47,778 bases of DNA from Gammaproteobacteria bacterium SG8_30 (GTDB lineage: Bacteria > Pseudomonadota > Gammaproteobacteria > Steroidobacterales > Steroidobacteraceae), in NCBI GenBank assembly GCA_001303245.1, contig LJNS01000016.1, positions 1 through 47,778 on the forward strand, read 5' to 3'. The notes beneath the pieces were generated by a model, which saw nothing but the letters and a program-made list of their open reading frames with translations, made no database searches and was not told the origin of the DNA. The translations under genes were made by a program, and so were the position numbers. Shown one piece after another: positions 41,733-47,778 of the stretch (the stretch's first letter is position 1; every line of letters starts with the position of its first letter).

Positions 41733-42644
41733 GTGGCGATGGCGCGCGGTCGGACGGAATTGCACGTGGTGGCGGGCGCGCTGTTCGATGACGACGGCCG
41801 GGTGCTGCTGGCGCAGCGGCCGGTCGGCAAGCACATGGCGGGCCGGTGGGAGTTTCCCGGGGGCAAGCTCGATGAGCGTGAGTCGCCCCTGGACGGCCTC
41901 GCGCGCGAGCTCGCCGAGGAACTCGGCATCGAGCTCGAGCACGCCGAGCCGCTGATCCGGTTGCACCACGACTACCCGGATCGCCGCGTGCTGCTCGACG
42001 TCTGGCGGGTCACGTCCTATCGCGGGCAGCCGCGCAACCTCGACGCGCAGGCGCTCGAGTGGGTGAAGCCGGACAACCTGCACACCTTCAACCTCCTCGA
42101 GGCCGACCGGCCGATCATCACTGCGCTGCGCCTGCCGCAGGTCGCCGTCGCTGCCGAGGGGCTCGAAGGGCTTCGGAAGGCCGCCGGTCGGGACGAGCCG
42201 CGCGTGCTGTTCTGGTCGCCCGGCGACTGCGCGCCGTCCGGCGAGGACGCGCGCGAGGCGGTGCGCGGGGCGCGCCGCCGCGGCCACAAGGTCATCGTCG
42301 TCGGCGAAGGCATCGAGGTGGCCTTGGCCGCCGCCGGCTCGGGCGCGGACGGCATGCTGCTCAAGGGCCGTGCGCGCCTGTCCGTCGATCCCTCCGGCTC
42401 CTTCCTGGTGGGCGAGGTCTGCCCGACGCCGGCGGCGGCGTCGGCCGCGGTCGCGGCGGGAACGCAATTCCTGGTGCTCGCGCCCGGCGGCGAGACGGTG
42501 GACGAGAAGCAGGTCTGCGGAATTCTCGCCGGCCTCGGCGTGCCCGCCTACGTCGGCTGGTTTCCGGACGAGGGCGCCCTGGACGAGGTTCGCGGCTGGG
42601 GCGCGCACGGCTGCGCGCTGGGGCCGCCCGCGGCGGACACCTGA
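41733..42644 (+). CDS. mutT: Nudix (MutT-like) hydrolase fused to a degenerate TenI/thiamine-phosphate-synthase-like C-terminal domain
   Basis: Nudix box GGKLDERESPLDGLARELAEELGI; C-terminal half ...GADGMLLKGRARLSVDPSGSFLVGEVCPTPAAASAAVAAGTQFLVLAP... resembles TenI/ThiE repeats. Confidence 0.88.
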   Translation: MAMARGRTELHVVAGALFDDDGRVLLAQRPVGKHMAGRWEFPGGKLDERESPLDGLARELAEELGIELEHAEPLIRLHHDYPDRRVLLDVWRVTSYRGQPRNLDAQALEWVKPDNLHTFNLLEADRPIITALRLPQVAVAAEGLEGLRKAAGRDEPRVLFWSPGDCAPSGEDAREAVRGARRRGHKVIVVGEGIEVALAAAGSGADGMLLKGRARLSVDPSGSFLVGEVCPTPAAASAAVAAGTQFLVLAPGGETVDEKQVCGILAGLGVPAYVGWFPDEGALDEVRGWGAHGCALGPPAADT

Positions 42645-42676
42645 GACTCGTCGCCCGCGTCCAGGGAGAGCTCGTC

Positions 42677-44101
42677 ATGAAGGCCATCGACGTCACCAAC
42701 CCGCGGACCGGCGCGGTCGACTATCGCTTCACGCCGCCCTCGGCCGCGGAGCTCGAGGCGCTGTGCATGAGGCTGCGCGCGGCGCAGCCCGCGTGGCGGG
42801 ACGCCGGGATCGAGGCGCGAATCGGGGCGCTGCAGCGATTCAGGGCCGCGCTCGAGGGACACGGCCCGGACATCGTCCGCGCGCTCGCGACCGACACCGG
42901 ACGCTTCCTGATGGCGGCCAGCGAAGTGGCCTCCACCATGAGTGCCATCGACCGCTGGTGCGCGCAGGCGCCGGGCCTGCTGCACGAGGCGGAGGGACGC
43001 TCCACGCAGGTGCCGAGCATCCACTTTCGCAACCAGTGGGTGCCCTATCCGCTCATCGGCGTGATCAGCCCGTGGAACTTCCCAATGGTGCTGGCCTTCA
43101 TCGACGCGATCCCGGCGCTGCTCGCCGGCTGCGCCGTGCTGATCAAGCCGAGCGAGATCACGCCGCGCTTCGCCGACGCCGTCCGGCCCGCGATCGAGGA
43201 CGTCCCGGAGCTGGCCGCGGTGCTGCAGGTTCGCGCGGGCGCAGGCGAAACGGGCGCGGCGATGGTCCCGCTCGTCGATGCCGTGTGCTTCACGGGCAGC
43301 GTCCGCACGGGTCGGCTGGTCGCCGAATCGGCTGCCAGGGCGTTCATCCCGGCCTTCCTCGAGCTCGGCGGCAAGGATCCGGTCGTCGTCACCGGCTCGG
43401 CGGATCCGGACCGGGCCGCGACGATCGTGCTGCGCGCCTCGACGCTTGGCACCGGGCAGGCCTGCCAGTCGCTCGAGCGGGTCTACGTGCACGAGTCCGT
43501 CTACGACGCCTTCGTCGGGAAGCTGGTCGAAAAGGCTTCCCGCGTGGGCATCAGCTGGCCCGATCCGCACAAGGGCGAACTCGGGCCGTTCATCTGGGGC
43601 CGGCAGGCGGAGATCGTGCAGGAGCAGATCGACGACGCCGCCGCACGCGGGGCACGCGTCCTGACGGGCGGCACGGTCGAGGACCATGGCGGCAAGTGGC
43701 TGCGCCCGACGGTGCTCGTCGACGTCACGCAGGACATGAAGGTGATGCAGGAGGAGACCTTCGGGCCGGTCATGCCGATCATGAAGTACCGCGACGCGGA
43801 CGAGGCCGTCCGCCTCGCCAACGACGGCCTCTACGGGCTCTCGGCTGCGGTGATCGCGGGCACGGCCGAGGAGGCCGAGGCCATCGGCCGGCGGATCGAC
43901 GCGGGTGGCATCAGCATCAACGACGGCGCGCTCACGGGCGTCATGCACGAGTGCGAGAAGAACTCGTTCAAGTGCTCGGGGATGGGCGGCTCGAGGATGG
44001 GGCCGGGGGGCTTCACGCGCTTCTTCCGCAAGAAGGCGTTGATCTTCCAGACGGCGCCGCCCATGCCAATCGAGGCCTTCGACGAGGCGAACTCGGCCTA
44101 G
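42677..44101 (+). CDS. Aldehyde dehydrogenase family protein
   Basis: VISPWNFPMVLAFIDAIPALLAGCAVLIKPSE, FLELGGKDPVVV, catalytic Cys in GTGQACQSLERVYV, QEETFGPVMPI. Confidence 0.95.
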   Translation: MKAIDVTNPRTGAVDYRFTPPSAAELEALCMRLRAAQPAWRDAGIEARIGALQRFRAALEGHGPDIVRALATDTGRFLMAASEVASTMSAIDRWCAQAPGLLHEAEGRSTQVPSIHFRNQWVPYPLIGVISPWNFPMVLAFIDAIPALLAGCAVLIKPSEITPRFADAVRPAIEDVPELAAVLQVRAGAGETGAAMVPLVDAVCFTGSVRTGRLVAESAARAFIPAFLELGGKDPVVVTGSADPDRAATIVLRASTLGTGQACQSLERVYVHESVYDAFVGKLVEKASRVGISWPDPHKGELGPFIWGRQAEIVQEQIDDAAARGARVLTGGTVEDHGGKWLRPTVLVDVTQDMKVMQEETFGPVMPIMKYRDADEAVRLANDGLYGLSAAVIAGTAEEAEAIGRRIDAGGISINDGALTGVMHECEKNSFKCSGMGGSRMGPGGFTRFFRKKALIFQTAPPMPIEAFDEANSA

Positions 44102-44170
44102 GGCGGCGACACGTCGGCCGGCGAGTCCGCAGGCACCGGGCGCGAAGCGCGTGCCGCCCGGCACTGACGC

Positions 44171-44200
44171 GAGGCTCGGCGGAAGCCGAGTCAGCCTCGT
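44171..44200. terminator. Hairpin between convergent ALDH and MDR genes (possible bidirectional terminator, no clear U-tract)
   Basis: CTCGGC-GGAA-GCCGAG (44175-44190) nested within GAGGCT/AGCCTC, abutting the MDR stop codon. Confidence 0.45.
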
Positions 44201-45282
44201 CCCGGCTCTTCGGTGGTGACGGCCGCGGCTATGCGGACGAGCTGCTTGCCGACGTTGGCGCCCTCGTACAGGCGCATGAGCGCGCGTGGCATCTGCTCGA
44301 TGCCCTCGAGCACGTCCTCGTGGTAGCCCATGCGGCCGGCCGCGATCCACTCGGCCATCTGCCGCTCGGCCGCCCCGAAGCGCTCCTGCAGGTCGTAGAT
44401 GAAGAACCCCTGCATCGAGGCCCGCTGCTTGCCCACGCGCCACCAGTTCCGCAGGCAGTACATCTCCTCGTCCGACTTCAGGTACTGCGAGATGCGCCCG
44501 CAGAGCACGACGCGGGCATAGCGGTTGATGTGGGCGAGCGCCGCGTCGAGGATCTCGCCGCCGACGTTGTCGAAGAACACGTCGACGCCAGCCCGGCACA
44601 GCGCGCCGATGCGCTCGCCGACGTCCTCGGCCCGGTAGTTGATCGCGGCGTCGTAGCCGAGCCTTTCCACCAGCAGCCGGCACTTCTCCTCGCTGCCCGC
44701 AATGCCCACGACGCGGCAGCCGAGGTTGCGGGCGACGAAGCCGCAGCTGGAGCCGACGCCGCCGGCCGCGCCCGAAACCAGCACGGTCTCGCCGACCTGG
44801 AGACGGGCGATCTCGGTGAGGCCCAGGTAGGCCGTAAATCCCGTCATGCCGAGGACGCCAAGGGCGGTGGAGAACGGCACGAGCCGCTGCCCGACCTTGT
44901 ACATCATGCTCCAGGGCGAGCCGTCGCTCAGCGCGTACTCCTGCCAGCCTAGCTTGCCCTGCACGATGTCGCCCACGGCGTAGCCGGGGTGGCGCGAGCC
45001 GACGACCTCGCCGACGCCGCGCCCGAGCATCGTGTCGCCGATCTCGAGCGGCTTCTCGATGCCCGCCCCGTCGATCATGTACATGCGCATGACCGGTGCC
45101 ACGGAGAGATACAGGGTACGGACGAGGAACTCGCCGGGTCCCGGCTCCGGCACCGGCACGGTCTCCAGCCGGAAGTTCTGCTCGCGCACGTCCGGGTCGG
45201 GGCGGGACGCCACGACCCACCGGCGGCAGTCGCGGGGCAGGTGGACCGACGTGCCTGCCGTCCCGGTGGCGCCCCGGCTCAT
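44191..45282 (-). CDS. NADP-dependent medium-chain oxidoreductase (zinc-independent MDR / leukotriene B4 12-HD-like)
   Basis: PEPGPGEFLVRTLYLSVAPVMRMYM, VLGMTGFTAYLGL, VLVSGAAGGVGSSCGFVARNLGCRVVGIAGSEEKCRLL, VDVFFDNVGGEILDAAL. Confidence 0.92.
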   Translation of the reverse strand: MSRGATGTAGTSVHLPRDCRRWVVASRPDPDVREQNFRLETVPVPEPGPGEFLVRTLYLSVAPVMRMYMIDGAGIEKPLEIGDTMLGRGVGEVVGSRHPGYAVGDIVQGKLGWQEYALSDGSPWSMMYKVGQRLVPFSTALGVLGMTGFTAYLGLTEIARLQVGETVLVSGAAGGVGSSCGFVARNLGCRVVGIAGSEEKCRLLVERLGYDAAINYRAEDVGERIGALCRAGVDVFFDNVGGEILDAALAHINRYARVVLCGRISQYLKSDEEMYCLRNWWRVGKQRASMQGFFIYDLQERFGAAERQMAEWIAAGRMGYHEDVLEGIEQMPRALMRLYEGANVGKQLVRIAAAVTTEEPGRG

Positions 45283-45935
45283 CGGCGCACGAGCCGGAAT
45301 ACTGTCTCCGTCAGGCGGTCGAGCCCGCGCTCCGCGAAGCGTGGGTTTTCCCCGAGCACGTCGCGGGATTCGAGTTCGGTGACCTCGAAGGCTTCGTCGA
45401 GCAGCGCGAGCACCTCCTCCCCCGTGACCGAGAAGGGCGGGCCGTCCATCTGCTGCTGGGGGTAGTCGAGCGTGATCAGCAGGCCGGGCACGTCACCAGG
45501 AACGAGCAGGTCGAGGCGGCGCACGTAGTCGCGGCGCATCGCGCGGGGCAGCGCGACCAGCGCGGCGCGGTCGTACCAGCCCTCGATGTGTCCCAGCATC
45601 GCCGGGGAGGTCTCGAAGAAGTCGCCCTCGAGCAGCTCGTAATGGCCTGCCGCGTGGCGCCGCAGACGGCCGATCTCCGTCACCGAGGGCGTCAGTCCCT
45701 CGTGGTGGAAGAAGCCGTCGATCGCGATCGGGCTCAACTCGACCCCGACGACGCCGTGGCCCTGCCGTGCCAGCCAGATCATGTCGAGGCTGCGTCCGCA
45801 GAGCGGCACGAAGACGCGCCCGTGCGGCGGGACGCCGAGCCGCGGCCAGTGGCGGAGGAGTGCGGGGTGATAGTCGGGCTGGTGGAAGCCGATCTGCCCT
45901 TCGCGCCAGCGGTCGTGCCAGAAGTCGGGATTCAT
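45279..45935 (-). CDS. tpm: Thiopurine S-methyltransferase
   Basis: MNPDFWHDRWREGQIGFHQPDYHPALLRHWPRL...RVFVPLCGRSLDMIWLARQGHGVVGVELSPIAIDGFF. Confidence 0.95.
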   Translation of the reverse strand: MNPDFWHDRWREGQIGFHQPDYHPALLRHWPRLGVPPHGRVFVPLCGRSLDMIWLARQGHGVVGVELSPIAIDGFFHHEGLTPSVTEIGRLRRHAAGHYELLEGDFFETSPAMLGHIEGWYDRAALVALPRAMRRDYVRRLDLLVPGDVPGLLITLDYPQQQMDGPPFSVTGEEVLALLDEAFEVTELESRDVLGENPRFAERGLDRLTETVFRLVRR

Positions 45936-45945
45936 CGGGCGATGC

Positions 45946-46152
45946 TCAGTGGTGGTGGCGCCGCGACGGCGCGGGAGCGGCGACTTCCGGCGCCTCGAGC
46001 ACGGGCTCGCCCGGGATGGCGTGGTCCTCCGCGATCCAGGCGCCGAGGTCGATGAGCTTGCAGCGTTCGCTGCAGAACGGACGCCAGCGGTTCGTCGTCG
46101 ACCATTCGATCTCGCGCCCGCAGCCGGGGCACTTCACGCTGCGCCCCTTCAC
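45946..46152 (-). CDS. yacG: DNA gyrase inhibitor YacG (zinc protein)
   Basis: [45 protein letters not shown]; CxxC...CxxxC zinc motif. Confidence 0.93.
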   Translation of the reverse strand: MKGRSVKCPGCGREIEWSTTNRWRPFCSERCKLIDLGAWIAEDHAIPGEPVLEAPEVAAPAPSRRHHH

Positions 46153-46153
46153 G

Positions 46154-46951
46154 TCAGCTGCAGCAGGTCAGGATGAAGGACACGTCGTCCTGGGCCTGCG
46201 CCGGACGCTTGCTGACGCCGTGCCACTCGAGGAAGCGCACGCTGCAGCGATAGTGGCTGCCGCTGACCTCGGGGAAGAGCGTCGAGCCGCCCGGCAGCTC
46301 GAGCCGCAGCAGCTGGATGGGCTGCTCCCGCTCGAACACGATCTGGTAGACGCCGCCCTTGGCCACTTCCTTGCGGGGGCGGGCGTTCTCGCGCGTGATC
46401 CAGAGGAGCTCCGATACGCTTTCGCACAAGGGCCGGATGCGACCCATCCACTGCTCCAGGTCGCGCTCGCGTTCCTCGGCGGGGCGGTTCAGCCAGTGGA
46501 AATAGTCGGGCAGGTCGAACTCGCAGGTGCCGCCCGGGATCGCGCTGCGGTGCTTGACCGAGTTCAGGAACTCGGAGTCGCGCAGCGGCTGCAGGAAATT
46601 GCCGCCGGTGCTGGTCAGCTCTTCGCGGCGGCGCACCAGCGTTGCGAGCACCGCGCGCAGCCGCGCGCCGTCGACGCCCGGGCGGTTCTGGTAGTCGCGC
46701 AGCAGGCCCATCTGGCGCTCCAGCTCCTTGAGTACGTCGCCGCGCGGGTCGCCGCGCGCGGTGATGGCCAGGATTTCCAGCAGGCTGCCGACGGAGGAGC
46801 GGCTGGCCCAGGGGCTCGGGGAGGTCGTGTGATAGGTCGCCTGGTTCCAGAGGAACTCGAGGCGCAGGAACACGCGCATCCGCTCGTTGAGCGGCTGCTC
46901 GTAGACGACCGGCTCCGCGGCCGCTTCGGGGGCCTCTGCGGGCTCGAACAT
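46154..46951 (-). CDS. zapD: Cell division protein ZapD
   Basis: [22 protein letters not shown]...[24 protein letters not shown]...[17 protein letters not shown]...CSVRFLEW; between yacG and coaE. Confidence 0.95.
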   Translation of the reverse strand: MFEPAEAPEAAAEPVVYEQPLNERMRVFLRLEFLWNQATYHTTSPSPWASRSSVGSLLEILAITARGDPRGDVLKELERQMGLLRDYQNRPGVDGARLRAVLATLVRRREELTSTGGNFLQPLRDSEFLNSVKHRSAIPGGTCEFDLPDYFHWLNRPAEERERDLEQWMGRIRPLCESVSELLWITRENARPRKEVAKGGVYQIVFEREQPIQLLRLELPGGSTLFPEVSGSHYRCSVRFLEWHGVSKRPAQAQDDVSFILTCCS

Positions 46952-47022
46952 CCAGCTATTCTGCGGCAGGGGTCCGGGCCCGTAAACCTCGGCGCCGCCG
47001 AGGGGCGGGGTTTCGTCGTCGA

Positions 47023-47637
47023 TCAGGTGCGCCGGGCGGCCCGTTCCCGGTACTGGGCGTCGAGTTCCGCCACGCGACGTTCGAGCACCTCGAGGCTGCC
47101 GTCGTTCACGATCACGTCGTCCGCCGCGGCTAGCCGCTGCTCGCGGCTCGCCTGGGCCGCGAGGATAGCGCGCGCACCGGCCTCGGTCTCGTCGTCGCGC
47201 GTGCGCAGGCGCGCGAGCTGCGTCTCGACGGGGCAGTCGACCACGAGCACGCGGTCCACCGCATCCGACCTGCCGCCCTCGACCAGCAGCGGGATGACGA
47301 GCACCTGGTACTCGCCGCCCGCCGCCGCGCATTGCCGCTCGAGCGCAGCCATGATTGCGGGGTGCAGGATGTCCTCGAGGCGGCGGCGGTCCGCCGGGTC
47401 GGCGAAGACGCGCTCGCGCAGCGCGCGCCGGTCGAGGCGGCCGGCCTCGTCGAGGATGCCGTCACCGAATGACTCCACGACTTGCGCCAGCGCAGGCTCG
47501 CCGGGTTCCACGACCTGGCGCGCGATCCGGTCCGTGTCGATGACAGGTACGCCGCGCGAGGCGAACAGCTCGGCCACTACGGACTTGCCGCTCGCGATGC
47601 CGCCGGTGAGCCCGATGCGCAGCGGTCGGTTCGGCAT
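47023..47637 (-). CDS. coaE: Dephospho-CoA kinase CoaE
   Basis: LRIGLTGGIASGKSVVAELFASRGVPVIDTDRIARQVVEPG. Confidence 0.97.
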   Translation of the reverse strand: MPNRPLRIGLTGGIASGKSVVAELFASRGVPVIDTDRIARQVVEPGEPALAQVVESFGDGILDEAGRLDRRALRERVFADPADRRRLEDILHPAIMAALERQCAAAGGEYQVLVIPLLVEGGRSDAVDRVLVVDCPVETQLARLRTRDDETEAGARAILAAQASREQRLAAADDVIVNDGSLEVLERRVAELDAQYRERAARRT

Positions 47638-47644
47638 GGCCGGC

Positions 47645-47778
47645 TCAGCGCAGTCCGGAAACGGAAAGATAGCCGCCCACGATTTGCGGTCCCCAGAGCA
47701 TGGCGATCCAGCCCGCGCCGGCGAGGTAGGGGCCGTAGGGAATCGGCACCTCGCGGCCCTGGCGCTTCAGGACGACGA
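47645..47778 (-). CDS. pilD: Prepilin peptidase PilD/GspO, C-terminal fragment (5' end outside window)
   Basis: Reverse-strand translation VLKRQGREVPIPYGPYLAGAGWIAMLWGPQIVGGYLSVSGLR*, the C-terminal IPxGPYLAxAGW motif of type IV prepilin peptidases, directly downstream in the coaE context. Confidence 0.85.
   Translation of the reverse strand, partial: VVLKRQGREVPIPYGPYLAGAGWIAMLWGPQIVGGYLSVSGLR

Overview
High-GC proteobacterial chromosome segment, most likely gammaproteobacterial judging by Pseudomonas-like synteny. It is almost entirely housekeeping envelope, division and secretion genes. Left to right: patatin-like protein (partial, +); a minus-strand block mgtE / rapZ / hpf / rpoN / lptB / lptA / lptC / kdsC / kdsD; BolA/IbaG-murA (+); a DegS-like protease (-); the cytochrome bc1 operon petA-petB-petC, with petC broken by an internal deletion and frameshift, then sspB (+); yraN-lpoA (-); rsmI and RNase P RNA (+); the complete dcw cluster mraZ-rsmH-ftsL-ftsI-murE-murF-mraY-murD-ftsW-murG-murC-murB-ddl-ftsQ-ftsA-ftsZ, then lpxC; dciA-like (-); M23 peptidase-secA-mutT/TenI fusion (+); an accessory trio ALDH(+)/MDR(-)/TPMT(-); yacG, zapD, coaE and the 3' end of pilD (-). 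I see no CRISPR array, tRNA, prophage, defence island or clearly novel multigene system. The items most worth a second look are: (1) the broken cytochrome c1 gene and apparent loss of sspA next to it; (2) an 81-bp GGGGACATTC inverted-repeat (REPIN/MITE-like) element between murA and the degS-like gene; (3) an AT-rich regulatory island with a consensus promoter and three 10-bp-phased TGGGA MraZ boxes; (4) large stem-loops in the ftsZ-lpxC gap; (5) an rnpB promoter embedded in the rsmI stop codon; (6) a 7-bp tandem repeat running into the dciA-like 3' end; and (7) TTG starts on murA, lpxC and secA.
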